DNA from: [Enterobacter] lignolyticus SCF1 | GTDB taxonomy: Bacteria > Pseudomonadota > Gammaproteobacteria > Enterobacterales > Enterobacteriaceae | Length of the DNA stretch: 64,000 nucleotides | Direction: 5' to 3' | NCBI RefSeq assembly: GCF_000164865.1 | Contig: NC_014618.1 | Location: 3,658,001 to 3,722,000, forward strand | Shown: one piece after another, positions 9,119 to 18,457 of the stretch | Layout of the letters: every line of letters begins with the position of its first letter | Position numbering within the stretch: position 1 is the first letter of the stretch | Position numbers and translations under genes: made by a program | The notes under the pieces: generated by a model | What the model saw: only the letters and a program-made list of their open reading frames with translations | Databases searched by the model: none | What the model was told of the DNA's origin: nothing

Positions 9119-9652
9119 TTAGTTCGCCGACCATTGCGCAACAATTGTATCGACGGGTTTCACGTAAACCGGATTGCCCGGTACGGTCAGCGTCCGCCAG
9201 ACGTCGTTATAGTGGGCAATCAGCACCTCCGCCTGTGCGGCCGGGCGATTGGCGGTGGTGTGCGCATCCTCAGCCACGGTTATCGAATAACCTCTGCTGG
9301 CGCCGTTTTTAAGCGTCGTATCCACACAGTAGTCGGTAGCGCAGCCGCAGATGACGAACTGGCGGATATCAAGCTCAGCAAGCCGCTGCGCAAGCGTCGT
9401 GCGCCAGAAGGCGTCGCAGGCGGTCTTGGTGACATACAGCGCCCCCGCGGGCTGTTCAAGCTCCGGCAGCAGCGCGAAGCCCTCGCTGCCCTCTTCCAGA
9501 CCGCCCGCCTCGGCATGCTGGATAAAGATGACGGTATCCGCGGCGCGGGTCAGGCGGTTTATCTGCGCGACGCAGCGCCCACGTTCGCGGCGCGGCGTCT
9601 CAAAGACCCCGTTTTGCATATCAACGACCATGACAACGCGTTTATCCGACAT
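9119..9652 (-). CDS. Isochorismatase-family cysteine hydrolase
   Basis: A 177-residue cytoplasmic hydrolase of the isochorismatase/nicotinamidase fold. The catalytic triad is visible: Asp in VVMVVDMQNGVF (around residue 10), Lys in YVTKTACDAF, and Cys in ICGCATDYCVDTTLK, preceded by the usual cis-peptide region. The substrate is not evident; family members act on isochorismate, nicotinamide, ureidoacrylate or similar amides. I took the ATG at 9652 over an in-frame GTG one codon upstream. It is monocistronic, between divergent neighbours, and I do not recognise it at this locus in E. coli K-12. Confidence 0.85.
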   Translation of the reverse strand: MSDKRVVMVVDMQNGVFETPRRERGRCVAQINRLTRAADTVIFIQHAEAGGLEEGSEGFALLPELEQPAGALYVTKTACDAFWRTTLAQRLAELDIRQFVICGCATDYCVDTTLKNGASRGYSITVAEDAHTTANRPAAQAEVLIAHYNDVWRTLTVPGNPVYVKPVDTIVAQWSAN

Positions 9653-9857
9653 CACCTTTCTCCGTAATCAAGTGTGAATACTGAAACTATCATACGCGTC
9701 GGAAAACAAAAGCGCGTCACGCGGTTCAGGAAAAAACGTCATGTTTACCCGTCGTTACGTTTTTCTTCGCACAATCCCGCGTAATGCCCCTTTGCAAGCG
9801 GCGATTTAATAGTATAAATACGCATTATCTTTCTATTTCACTTCATGGAAACTCTCC

Positions 9858-11015
9858 TTGAAACGTCGTCTGCTCATTCTTGCCGCACTTTGTGCGTCAG
9901 CGCTGCCTGCTGCCCAGGCCGCGCAAACGTCGCCGGACCCGGCTTTTGCATCTGATATCGTCGATCGCTACGCCAACCACATTTTTTACGGCAGCGGCGC
10001 CACCGGTATGGCGTTAGTGGTGATCGACGGGAACCAGCGCGTGTTCCGCAGCTTCGGCGAGACGCGCCCCGGCAGCAACACCCATCCTCAGCTGGACTCG
10101 GTTATTCGGATAGCCTCTCTGACCAAGCTGATGACCAGCGAAATGCTGGTGAAATTACTCGATCAGGGCGTGGTAAAACTCAACGATCCGCTGAGCAAAT
10201 ATGCGCCGCCGGGCGCGCGGGTGCCGACGTATCAGGGCGCGCCGATCACCCTGGTCAACCTGGCGACCCACACCAGCACCCTGCCGCGCGAGCAGCCGGG
10301 CGGCGCGGCGCATCGCGCGGTGTTTGTCTGGCCAACCCATAGCCAGCGCTGGAGCTGGCTGTCCACCGCCTCGCTGAAGGCCGAGCCGGGCTCCCAGGCC
10401 GCCTACTCCAACCTGGCTTTCGACTTGCTGGCCGATGCGCTCAGCACCGCGGCCGGTAAGCCCTATACCCAGCTTTTTGAAGAGCAGATAACCCGTCCGC
10501 TGGGGATGAAAGACACCACCTTTACTCCGTCGCCGGACCAGTGCCAGCGCCTGATGGTGGCCGAGAAAGGCGCCAGCCCGTGCGACAATACGCTGGCGGC
10601 TATCGGCAGCGGCGGCGTCTATTCCACGCCGGGCGACATGATGCGCTGGATGCAGCAGTTCCTGTCGTCGGATTTCTACACCCGCAACCAGCAGGCGGAT
10701 CGCATGCAGACGCTCATCTACCAGCGCAGCCAGCTTACGCGAGTTATCGGTATGGATGTGCCGGGCAAGGCGGACGCGCTGGGCATGGGATGGGTGTATA
10801 TGGGGCCGAAGAACGGGCATCCGGGGATCATCCAGAAAACCGGCGGCGGCGGCGGCTTTATTACCTATATGGCGATGATTCCCCAGCACAATGTGGGAGC
10901 CTTTGTGGTGGTCACCCGCTCTCCGCTCACGCGGTTTGTGAACATGAGCGACGGGATTAACGACTTGGTCAGCGAGCTCAGCGACAATAAGCCGCGGCTC
11001 GTTCCGGCATCCTGA
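9858..11015 (+). CDS. ampH: AmpH, D-Ala-D-Ala carboxypeptidase/endopeptidase
   Basis: A 385-residue periplasmic class C beta-lactamase-like low-molecular-weight PBP that trims and cleaves peptidoglycan peptides; it is also linked to peptide uptake. Signal peptide about residues 1-22 (KRRLLILAALCASALPAAQA). The serine motif SLTK lies in IASLTKLMTSEM, the YSN motif in AAYSNLAFDLL, and the KTG box in IQKTGGGGGF. The start is TTG at 9858, preceded by GGAAA; the nearby ATG at 9845 is in another frame. Confidence 0.95.
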   Translation: MKRRLLILAALCASALPAAQAAQTSPDPAFASDIVDRYANHIFYGSGATGMALVVIDGNQRVFRSFGETRPGSNTHPQLDSVIRIASLTKLMTSEMLVKLLDQGVVKLNDPLSKYAPPGARVPTYQGAPITLVNLATHTSTLPREQPGGAAHRAVFVWPTHSQRWSWLSTASLKAEPGSQAAYSNLAFDLLADALSTAAGKPYTQLFEEQITRPLGMKDTTFTPSPDQCQRLMVAEKGASPCDNTLAAIGSGGVYSTPGDMMRWMQQFLSSDFYTRNQQADRMQTLIYQRSQLTRVIGMDVPGKADALGMGWVYMGPKNGHPGIIQKTGGGGGFITYMAMIPQHNVGAFVVVTRSPLTRFVNMSDGINDLVSELSDNKPRLVPAS

Positions 11016-11020
11016 ATCGG

Positions 11021-11641
11021 TCAGTACTCAAGGGGTAAGCGGTGTACGCGCACCAGCTTCCCCTTATCCATCTCGATGTAGTTCCCCTGACGCAGCGCCG
11101 CCAGCACCTCGGCAATCACCGAGCGTGAAATGCGCGTACGCTGCTGAATGTAGCTCATCACGCCGACCCTGGCCCGCAGCGCCGGCTCCCACTTCTGCAT
11201 AAGGTGCAGCGACTCGCGAATCTGGCTATAGGAACTGCGGCCGACCAGCTGGATATCCCGCATTTCGACCACCCGATACTGCCAGCTCAGCCAGCAAAAC
11301 GCCGCCTGCCAGAGCTGGTGCTTTTCCAGCAGCGCCGCGCCTTTTTCAGCATTGAGCTGATACCCGTCGCAGGGCTCCACCGCCGTGAGCTGGTAGTCCG
11401 CCACGCCGGGAAACTGCAGGCAGGGCAGCCCAAGAATCAACGGCGCGGTGGCGATCCCCACCAGCAGCTCCTGCTGCATTCTTGAAATTTTGACCGCGCC
11501 GTGGCGGATCACGGTAATTTTTGCATCGTCTGCATTCGCCAGCAGGAGGGACTGCTGCGCCGTCAGCGAAAACGCGTCTGCGCCAGCGGAGAAGCGTTTA
11601 TCCAGAACAGCAAATGCCGATAACGGTTTAACTGTCAGCAT
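11021..11641 (-). CDS. iprA: IprA (YaiV), winged-helix stress regulator
   Basis: A 206-residue protein with the Crp/Fnr-like layout: an N-terminal cyclic-nucleotide-binding-like beta domain lacking obvious cAMP contacts, then a C-terminal winged helix (SYIQQRTRISRSVIAEVLAALR). It matches IprA, which affects peroxide resistance and virulence in Salmonella, and ends in the same NRLPSEY-like tail (VHRLPLEY). I chose the ATG at 11641 to match that family; the open frame runs 28 codons further upstream without homology. It converges on ampH. Confidence 0.88.
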   Translation of the reverse strand: MLTVKPLSAFAVLDKRFSAGADAFSLTAQQSLLLANADDAKITVIRHGAVKISRMQQELLVGIATAPLILGLPCLQFPGVADYQLTAVEPCDGYQLNAEKGAALLEKHQLWQAAFCWLSWQYRVVEMRDIQLVGRSSYSQIRESLHLMQKWEPALRARVGVMSYIQQRTRISRSVIAEVLAALRQGNYIEMDKGKLVRVHRLPLEY

Positions 11642-12019
11642 TGATGAGCAACATCCTGTGTTAAAATAAATATCCGTTAAAAAGACAAGGGGACTATTAT
11701 TTACTCCCGACACCGGCGAGCGCAATTATTCTATATAAAAATGACGAACGTGGGCAATGCTTTATATTAAACATAAACAACACGCAAATAACCAATAAAT
11801 ATCAATACGTTAAGATAAATAACACAAAGAAAGCATACAGGAAGAAAATATTATTTCATGATTCATATACAATTATTTATTATTACCGCAAGACCTGTTT
11901 CCCGGCATGCGCTGATAATACGTAATTTTAGCAAAAAGCATAAACACCACTTTAGTGAAACACTTTATCCATAAATCAGGTAAACTCTTGACCGTCGTTC
12001 CAACAACATCAGGCTTCCT
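11642..12019. other. AT-rich iprA-hemB intergenic region
   Basis: About 380 bases, strikingly AT-rich between 11740 and 11990 compared with its neighbours. It must hold the divergent promoters of iprA and hemB. A plausible hemB -10 (TAAACT) lies near 11980. I see no gene, RNA or repeat in it; the composition is what an H-NS-bound region would look like, which is inference. Confidence 0.4.
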
Positions 12020-12994
12020 ATGACAAACTTGATCGATCGTCCCCGCCGCCTGCGCAAATCCGCTGCGCTGCGCGCCATGTTTGAAGAGACAACGCTGACC
12101 TTAAACGATCTGGTGTTGCCTATTTTTGTTGAAGAAGAAATCGATGACTACAAGGCCATCGAAGCGATGCCGGGCGTTATGCGCATTCCTGAAAAGCACC
12201 TGGCGCGCGAGATTGAACGCATCGCCAACGCCGGAATCCGCTCGGTAATGACCTTTGGTATTTCGCACCACACCGACGCCACCGGCAGCGACGCCTGGAA
12301 AGAGGATGGGCTGGTCGCGCGGATGTCGCGCATCTGCAAACAGACCGTGCCGGAAATGGTGGTGATGTCAGATACCTGCTTTTGCGAATACACCTCTCAC
12401 GGCCACTGCGGCGTGCTGTGCGATCACGGCGTCGATAACGACGCTACCCTGGTAAACCTCGGCAAACAGGCCGTGGTGGCCGCCGCCGCCGGTGCGGATT
12501 TTATCGCCCCCTCCGCGGCGATGGACGGTCAGGTGCAGGCGATTCGCCAGGCGCTGGATGCGGCAGGTTTTACCGATACCGCCATCATGTCCTACTCCAC
12601 CAAGTTCGCCTCCTCCTTCTACGGCCCGTTCCGTGAAGCGGCGGGCACCGCGCTGAAAGGCGACCGCAAGACCTATCAGATGAACCCGCTGAACCGCCGT
12701 GAGGCGATCCGCGAGTCGCTGCTGGATGAAGCCCAGGGCGCAGACTGCCTGATGGTCAAACCGGCTGGCGCCTATCTGGATATTCTGCGCGACATCCGCG
12801 AACGTACCGAACTGCCGCTGGGCGCCTATCAGGTGAGCGGCGAGTACGCGATGATCAAATTCGCCGCCATGGCGGGCGCCATTGATGAAGAGAAAGTGGT
12901 TCTGGAAAGCCTGGGCGCGATTAAGCGTGCCGGCGCGGATCTTATCTTCAGCTACTTCGCGCTGGATCTGGCCGAGAAAAAAATCCTGCGCTGA
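12020..12994 (+). CDS. hemB: Porphobilinogen synthase (delta-aminolevulinate dehydratase)
   Basis: Condenses two 5-aminolevulinate molecules to porphobilinogen in haem synthesis; cytoplasmic, 324 residues as usual. The zinc-binding cysteines are in DTCFCEYTSHGHCGVLCDHG. The two active-site lysines sit in MSYSTKFASSFYGPFR and LMVKPAGAYLDI. The ATG at 12020 follows CAGGC. It lies between iprA and the OlsF-like gene. Confidence 0.98.
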   Translation: MTNLIDRPRRLRKSAALRAMFEETTLTLNDLVLPIFVEEEIDDYKAIEAMPGVMRIPEKHLAREIERIANAGIRSVMTFGISHHTDATGSDAWKEDGLVARMSRICKQTVPEMVVMSDTCFCEYTSHGHCGVLCDHGVDNDATLVNLGKQAVVAAAAGADFIAPSAAMDGQVQAIRQALDAAGFTDTAIMSYSTKFASSFYGPFREAAGTALKGDRKTYQMNPLNRREAIRESLLDEAQGADCLMVKPAGAYLDILRDIRERTELPLGAYQVSGEYAMIKFAAMAGAIDEEKVVLESLGAIKRAGADLIFSYFALDLAEKKILR

Positions 12995-13001
12995 TGCCCT
13001 T

Positions 13002-13025
13002 CGGGCGGGAACCGCTTCCCGCCCG
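13002..13025 (+). terminator. Strong hairpin after hemB
   Basis: CGGGCGGGAA pairs perfectly with TTCCCGCCCG around a CCGC loop, eight bases past the hemB stop. No T-run follows, so it may be an mRNA-stabilising stem or a weak terminator before the next gene. Confidence 0.45.
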
Positions 13026-13108
13026 CATCCCCAAAACGTCATTCACCTGACACGCAAACGTCACGTTGAGCTTCTACTGTCATCCGCAGGACGCCAGGAG
13101 GAACCAAC

Positions 13109-14812
13109 ATGTTTATTCTTGATAACGTACTCGACGATCTTTGGCCTCAGGCGAGGCCCGCTCCCTGGCAAAAGAACCTGTTAAGGCGCCTGCTGCACGA
13201 GGAAGAGTTTCAGGAATTTGCCGCCGGCCACCCGCATCTTCGCGGTCTGGACATGGTTGAACAGGTACTGGAACATCTGCAAATCCGCTGCAATATCGCC
13301 CCCCGCGAACTGGAAAATATCCCCGAAAACGGCCCCGTCGTCATCATGGCGAATCACCCGACAGGCACCCTCGACGGGCTGGCGCTGCTGTATGCGGTAT
13401 CGCGCGTGCGTCGCGACGTCAAAGTGGTCACCAACCGCATGCTGACCCACCTTGAGCCGCTGAGCTCGCTGTTTATTCCGGTGGACAACGTTAACGGCCG
13501 CACGCGCAAATCCTCGCTCGCCCATATGGAGCAACAGCTCCAGAGCGGCGGCGTGCTGATTTTCTTCCCGGCGGGGGAAGTGTCGCGCCTCAGCCGTCAG
13601 GGTATTGCCGACGGCCACTGGCATACCGGCTTTATCAAACTGGCCGCCAAATACCGCACGCCGCTGCTGCCGGCGTTTATCCACGCCCGCAACAGCGCGC
13701 TGTTCTACGCCAGCGCGCTGGTGTCGCCAACGCTGCCTCTGCTGCTGCTGATGCAGCAGATGTTCCGCCGCCGCGGCTCCAGCCTGCCGGTGACTATCGG
13801 CCAGCGCATCCCCTGGGAAAGCTGGCATAGCCCGCAGTCGGCCTCCCGGGAGCTGGCGAAAAAATGCCGCCAGCACGTACAGCTGCTGGGCAAAGGGCAG
13901 CCCGGGAAATTCAGGACGGAAAGCGCCATCGGCCGTGCGGAAGACCGGGCCACGCTGCGTCGCGAGCTGGCGACGGCGGAATGCCTGGGACATACCGCCG
14001 ATGGCAAAGTTATCTATCTCTGGCAGCGCGGCGATGTTCAGCAGGAAGCGCCGCTGCTGCGCGAGCTTGGGCGGCTGCGCGAAATCGCTTTTCGCGCCGT
14101 TGGCGAGGGCAGCGGCAAACGTCGGGATATCGACCGCTATGACGATGATTATCTGCACCTGATCCTGTGGGACGAGCAGGATCTGGAGATCGTCGGCGCG
14201 TACCGCTTTATGCCGACCGCGCAGCAGGTCGCTAACCGTGGGCTGGACGGGCTTTACAGCTATAGCCTGTTCCATTACGACGAAAAAATGGACGCTATCC
14301 TCCAGCACGGAATCGAGCTCGGGCGCAGCTTTATTCAGCCGCGCTACTGGGGACGCCGGGGTCTGGACTACCTGTGGTCGGGAATTGGCGCCTGGCTCGC
14401 GCGCTACCCGCAATACCGCTATCTGTTCGGACCGGTGTCGATTTCCGGCGGGTTACCGCCCGCCGCGCGCGATCTGCTGGTGGCCTTTTATCGCCTGTGG
14501 TTCCCGGCAAGCGATGCGCTGGCCGTCTCCCGCAGCCCCTATCCGGCAACGCTTCCCGGCGTGCTGGCGCAGTTTAAAGGGGAAGACTACGGCGAAGACC
14601 TGACGCAGTTAAAATCGCTGCTCAGCAATCTGGGCTGCGGCATCCCGCCGCTGTATAAGCAGTACTCTGAGCTCTGCGAACCGGGCGGCGTGCAGTTTAT
14701 CGACTTCGGCAGCGACCCGGCGTTTAATCACTGTATCGACGGGCTGGTGCTGGTGGATTTAACCTTCCTGAAGAGCAGCCGCTACGCGCGGTATATCGGG
14801 GCGCACCGGTAG
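13109..14812 (+). CDS. OlsF-like bifunctional acyltransferase (ornithine lipid synthesis)
   Basis: 567 residues with two acyltransferase parts. Residues about 60-260 are a PlsC-like lysophospholipid acyltransferase with NHPTGTLDG and FFPAGEVSRLSRQG. Residues about 300-480 are a GNAT/hemolysin-type N-acyltransferase with RDIDRYDDDYLHLI and IVGAYRF. This order, PlsC-like then OlsB-like, is that of OlsF of Serratia, which makes ornithine lipid from ornithine. The assignment is by domain order and motifs; members of this family may acylate other amino acids. AGGAGG precedes the ATG. The gene ends three bases from tauD, convergently. Confidence 0.75.
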   Translation: MFILDNVLDDLWPQARPAPWQKNLLRRLLHEEEFQEFAAGHPHLRGLDMVEQVLEHLQIRCNIAPRELENIPENGPVVIMANHPTGTLDGLALLYAVSRVRRDVKVVTNRMLTHLEPLSSLFIPVDNVNGRTRKSSLAHMEQQLQSGGVLIFFPAGEVSRLSRQGIADGHWHTGFIKLAAKYRTPLLPAFIHARNSALFYASALVSPTLPLLLLMQQMFRRRGSSLPVTIGQRIPWESWHSPQSASRELAKKCRQHVQLLGKGQPGKFRTESAIGRAEDRATLRRELATAECLGHTADGKVIYLWQRGDVQQEAPLLRELGRLREIAFRAVGEGSGKRRDIDRYDDDYLHLILWDEQDLEIVGAYRFMPTAQQVANRGLDGLYSYSLFHYDEKMDAILQHGIELGRSFIQPRYWGRRGLDYLWSGIGAWLARYPQYRYLFGPVSISGGLPPAARDLLVAFYRLWFPASDALAVSRSPYPATLPGVLAQFKGEDYGEDLTQLKSLLSNLGCGIPPLYKQYSELCEPGGVQFIDFGSDPAFNHCIDGLVLVDLTFLKSSRYARYIGAHR

Positions 14813-14815
14813 CGC

Positions 14816-15664
14816 TCATCCCCGATAAAACGGCCTATCGCCTAATATCGTCGCACGGTGCATGATGCGCCGCTGCGGCAGATAATCGGCATTCGCATAG
14901 TGCTGAGTCACCCGGTTATCCCAGATGGCGATATCGCCCTCCTGCCAGCGCCAGCGCACCTGAAACTCCGGCTTCGTGACGTGGGCGAACAGAAAGCCCA
15001 ACAGCGCCTCGCTCTCTTTTGCCGTCACATCCACAATGCGCGTGGTAAACCCCTCGTTGACGAACAGCGCCTGCTTCCCGGTCACCGGATGCGTGCGCAC
15101 TACCGGGTGCAGCAATGGCGGGTTTTTAGCGGCCGCATCGCGCCAGCGCTGATGCTCTTCCGGCGTTTTGCGGTGCTTATATTCCGGAAACGAGCGCGTA
15201 AAATCATGCTCGGCCCGCAGGCCGCTAAGCAGCGCCCGCAGCGGCGCGGAGAGCGCCTCGAACGCGGCGATGCCGCTGGTCCACAGCGTGTCGCCGCCGC
15301 TTTGCGGCAGCAGCTTCGCCGCCAGAATCGCCCCGGCGGGCGGGGTGTCGATAAAGGTAACGTCGGTATGCCAGTTGTCGTTATCCGGCGGATTATCGTT
15401 ATGCGTATCCAGTACGATAATCTCCTCAACCCCGTCAGCGTGCGGGTACACCGGATGGATATGCAAATCGCCAAAGCGCAGCGCCAGCGCGCGCTGCTGC
15501 TGCGGGGTTATCGCCTGTTCGCGCAGGAAAACCACCTGATGACGCAGCATCGCGTGATACAGCTGCTCGAACTGGTTATCGCTGAGCGGACGGGTCAGAT
15601 CGACACCTGACACCTCCGCGCCAATAAACGGTCCTGACGGGGTGATATGTAAACGTTCACTCAT
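14816..15664 (-). CDS. tauD: Taurine dioxygenase
   Basis: Fe(II)/2-oxoglutarate-dependent enzyme that releases sulfite from taurine, giving aminoacetaldehyde; used for sulfur supply. 282 residues. The iron ligands are His and Asp in NWHTDVTFIDTPP and a His in the C-terminal part; the 2-oxoglutarate arginine lies in RRIMHRATI near the end. The ATG at 15664 overlaps the tauC stop by four bases, so it is the last gene of tauABCD. A longer open frame reaches into tauC and was not used. Confidence 0.97.
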   Translation of the reverse strand: MSERLHITPSGPFIGAEVSGVDLTRPLSDNQFEQLYHAMLRHQVVFLREQAITPQQQRALALRFGDLHIHPVYPHADGVEEIIVLDTHNDNPPDNDNWHTDVTFIDTPPAGAILAAKLLPQSGGDTLWTSGIAAFEALSAPLRALLSGLRAEHDFTRSFPEYKHRKTPEEHQRWRDAAAKNPPLLHPVVRTHPVTGKQALFVNEGFTTRIVDVTAKESEALLGFLFAHVTKPEFQVRWRWQEGDIAIWDNRVTQHYANADYLPQRRIMHRATILGDRPFYRG

Positions 15665-16488
15665 GCGACTTCTCCATGCCATGGCGTCAAGCGGCGCTGT
15701 AGCGCCCGCAGACTCAGCTCTAAAACAAAGGCGATCGCGGCGATAACCGCAATACCTGCTAATACCACGTCGGTGGCCAGAAACTCGCCCGCCGACTGCA
15801 CCATAAACCCTAACCCGCGCGTCGCGGCGATAAGCTCTGCCGCCACCAGCGTCGACCACCCTACGCCAAGGCCAATCCGCAGCCCGGTCAGAATATCCGG
15901 CAGCGCCCCCGGCAGGATGACAAACCACAGGATCTGCGCGCGGCTGGCGCCAAGCGACTGGGCCGCGCGCAGGCGAACCTGCTGTACGCTCTTCACCCCC
16001 GCCAGCGCCGACATCGCCACCGGCGCAAAAATCGCCAGGTAAATCAGCAATATTTTTGAGGTTTCGCCAATGCCGAACCAGATAACCATCAGCGGCAGAT
16101 AGGCCAGCGGCGGAACCGGACGGTACAGCTCAATCAGCGGATCGAGAATGCCGCGCACCGTCGGGCTTAGCCCCATCGCTATCCCCACCGGAACGCCGAT
16201 AACCGTTGCCGCCAGTAGCGCAATCACAATTCGCGTCAGGCTCGCGCCCAGATGCTGCCAGAGGGTGGCGTCCATAAATCCCTGCGCCCCGGCGATACTG
16301 ACCAGTTTGCGCAGCACCTGCCCCGGCGGCGGTAAAAACAGCGGGGCGATCAGCTGCAGCCCGGCGACCGTCCACCACGCCAGCAGAATGACGCCCAGGG
16401 TGGCGGCGCTTAAGGTCAGCTGCCGCGACAGCGGCCAGCGCCAGCGCAGTGCCTGACGGCGCGGTTTGTCGTTGACGACAATGCTCAT
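15661..16488 (-). CDS. tauC: Taurine ABC transporter permease
   Basis: 275-residue inner-membrane permease with about six helices. The EAA-type loop that contacts the ATPase is seen in RAAQSLGASRAQILWFVILP (about residues 175-195). It imports taurine and related sulfonates with TauA and TauB. Four-base overlaps with both neighbours (tauB at 16485-16488, tauD at 15661-15664) show tight translational coupling. Confidence 0.97.
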   Translation of the reverse strand: MSIVVNDKPRRQALRWRWPLSRQLTLSAATLGVILLAWWTVAGLQLIAPLFLPPPGQVLRKLVSIAGAQGFMDATLWQHLGASLTRIVIALLAATVIGVPVGIAMGLSPTVRGILDPLIELYRPVPPLAYLPLMVIWFGIGETSKILLIYLAIFAPVAMSALAGVKSVQQVRLRAAQSLGASRAQILWFVILPGALPDILTGLRIGLGVGWSTLVAAELIAATRGLGFMVQSAGEFLATDVVLAGIAVIAAIAFVLELSLRALQRRLTPWHGEVA

Positions 16489-17252
16489 GAGAAGGCCTCC
16501 CGGTGTTCAAATACGCGGCCTAAGACGTACTCGCGGCGCGCGATAAACTGCGGATCGGATTTAATGCTGCGGCATGGCTCTCCGGCGACAAAGCGGCGGG
16601 CGAAATCCAGCGACAGCCGCTCGGTGACCCGCCCAGGGCCTGGCGACAGCAGCACCAGCTCGGTCGCCATAAATACCGCCTCTTCGATATCGTGGGTGAT
16701 CAACAGCACCTGCTTGCCGGTTTCATGCCACAGGCGCAGCAGCAGGGTTTGCATCTGTTCGCGGGTAAACGCGTCCAGCGCGCCGAAGGGTTCGTCGAGC
16801 AGCAGGAGCTGCGGATCGGCGGCCAGCGCCCGGGCGATCCCGACCCGCTGGCGCTGCCCACCGGAAAGCTGCCAGATAAAGCGCTCTCCGGCGCCGTCCA
16901 GCCCGACCTTTTTTAGCATTTGCCGGGCGATTTCCCGACGCTCGCGTTTTCCAGCGCCCGCCAGCTGCAGGCCAAACGCCACGTTATCCTGCACCGTACG
17001 CCAGGGCAGTAACCCTTCGTTTTGAAACACCACGCCGCGTGAAGCGCCTGGCCCCAGCACCGGCTCGCCGTTCAGCGTAATACTGCCGCTGGCGTGAGGA
17101 ATAAACCCGGCAACCAGATTCAGCAGCGTGGTTTTCCCGCAGCCGGACGGCCCCAGCACCACCAGCAGTTCGCCGCGATCGACGCTCAGGCTGATATCGT
17201 CAAGCACCGCTTTTCCGCCGTAGCGGGCGTTCAGGTGGGATATTTGCAGCAT
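16485..17252 (-). CDS. tauB: Taurine ABC transporter ATP-binding protein
   Basis: 255-residue ABC ATPase. Walker A GPSGCGKTT (about residues 34-42), signature LSGGQRQRVGIARAL, Walker B LLLLDEPFGALD and the switch histidine in LLITHDIEEAV are all intact. It energises TauC. It lies second in tauABCD, 13 bases after tauA. Confidence 0.97.
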   Translation of the reverse strand: MLQISHLNARYGGKAVLDDISLSVDRGELLVVLGPSGCGKTTLLNLVAGFIPHASGSITLNGEPVLGPGASRGVVFQNEGLLPWRTVQDNVAFGLQLAGAGKRERREIARQMLKKVGLDGAGERFIWQLSGGQRQRVGIARALAADPQLLLLDEPFGALDAFTREQMQTLLLRLWHETGKQVLLITHDIEEAVFMATELVLLSPGPGRVTERLSLDFARRFVAGEPCRSIKSDPQFIARREYVLGRVFEHREAFS

Positions 17253-17265
17253 GGCGACCTCCGGT

Positions 17266-18228
17266 TCACTGCACGAAACGATCGGTCACGAACTGGCGAT
17301 AATCGCTGGCAACAGTCGGCACTTTGCCCTGTTCTTTAAGAAACTGCGCGGTATCGACAATGGCTTTATTGACCGGGCCATTGAGCTGCTGCGCCTGCTG
17401 CGCGGCCGTCAGATAGGTATTCCCCTTCACCAGCCCCGGCACATCCGCCAGGGGTACGCCGCTGAGCGTCGCCAGCTTTTGCAGGTTCTCCGGCTGCTGC
17501 AGCCAGCCGTCCGGGTTATCGATATAGCCGCGCTGCGCCTCAAGCGCGCTTTTGGCGAACGCTTTCACCACCTCCGGATGCTGTTCGGCAAAATCCTTGC
17601 GCACTACCCAGACGTCCAGCGTCGGCGCCCCCCACTGCCCGACCTGCGCGGAGTCCGTTAACACCGTGCCGTCTTTCTCGAGCTCATTGACCGCCGGCGC
17701 CCAGACGTACGCGCCGTCGATATCTCCCCGCTGCCAGGCGGCGATAATGGCCGGCGGCTGCAGATTCACAATCTGCACCTGCGAAGGCGTAATGCCCCAG
17801 TGTTTGAGCGCCGCCAACAGGCTGTAGTGGGTGGTGGAAATAAAGGGGACGGCAATGCGCTTGCCGATCAGATCCTGCGGCTTGCTGATGTTTTTCTTCA
17901 CCACCAGCGCTTCGGAATTGCCAAGCTGGGAAGCGAGCAGAAAGACCTCAATCGGCACCTGCTGGCTGGCGGCGACGGCCAGCGGGCTGGAGCCGATATT
18001 GCCAATCTGCACATCGCCGGAGGCCAGCGCGCGCACGACGCTGGCGCCGCTGTCGAATTTGCGCCAGTCAACGGTCGCGCCGCTGGCTCTGGCGAAGGTG
18101 TTGTCCGCCTGTGCGACTTTGGCAGGTTCAGCGGAGGTTTGATACGCCACGGTGACGGTGACCGCCTGCGCCTGAAACGTCAGAAATGCCAGCGCGGCGA
18201 GAAATGAAAAACGCGATGAAACTGCCAT
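17266..18228 (-). CDS. tauA: Taurine ABC transporter periplasmic binding protein
   Basis: 320 residues with a signal peptide of about 22 residues ending LTFQAQA, then the type II solute-binding fold (VTVAYQTSAEPAKVAQADN, IGNIGSSPLAVAAS). It captures taurine for TauBC. First gene of tauABCD, which in E. coli is switched on under sulfate starvation by Cbl and CysB. I cannot place their site with confidence in the upstream region. Confidence 0.96.
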   Translation of the reverse strand: MAVSSRFSFLAALAFLTFQAQAVTVTVAYQTSAEPAKVAQADNTFARASGATVDWRKFDSGASVVRALASGDVQIGNIGSSPLAVAASQQVPIEVFLLASQLGNSEALVVKKNISKPQDLIGKRIAVPFISTTHYSLLAALKHWGITPSQVQIVNLQPPAIIAAWQRGDIDGAYVWAPAVNELEKDGTVLTDSAQVGQWGAPTLDVWVVRKDFAEQHPEVVKAFAKSALEAQRGYIDNPDGWLQQPENLQKLATLSGVPLADVPGLVKGNTYLTAAQQAQQLNGPVNKAIVDTAQFLKEQGKVPTVASDYRQFVTDRFVQ

Positions 18229-18355
18229 AGTGTCTGCCCTCTTGTTGTCATGAGCGCAGTATTTCCGGCAGCCGGGTTTTGATAAAGGAATAAAAAAGTC
18301 TGGCTAATTCCAATCGGTTTTTAGAAAAAAAACGGCAAAGCTTAGTCAGTCCGGC

Positions 18356-18457
18356 TTATTGCGCCGACAGATTGCGCACGAGAAACAGCCTTCCCCGCCG
18401 TTTTGACAGCCTGGGGTTACGCGTTGTGATGAGAAAAAGAAAAGGACGCCATGCCAT
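18356..18457 (-). CDS. Candidate 33-residue leader ORF upstream of tauA
   Basis: A short frame with a near-perfect Shine-Dalgarno AGGAGGTG (18461-18468 on the minus strand), five bases between AGGAGG and its ATG. It encodes MAWRPFLFLITTRNPRLS followed by a basic KRRGRLFLVRN segment and a TAA stop: eight Arg/Lys, no Cys or Met apart from the start. It lies in the tau direction, 127 bases before tauA, and nothing else occupies the region. It could be a translated leader controlling tau expression, or a small cationic peptide. There is no known family I can name. Support is the ribosome site and position only. Confidence 0.5.
   Translation of the reverse strand: MAWRPFLFLITTRNPRLSKRRGRLFLVRNLSAQ

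Noticed and set aside
13181..14413. 410-codon frame antisense to the OlsF-like gene
   Set aside because: Shadow of a GC-rich coding frame; the sense frame has clear acyltransferase motifs.
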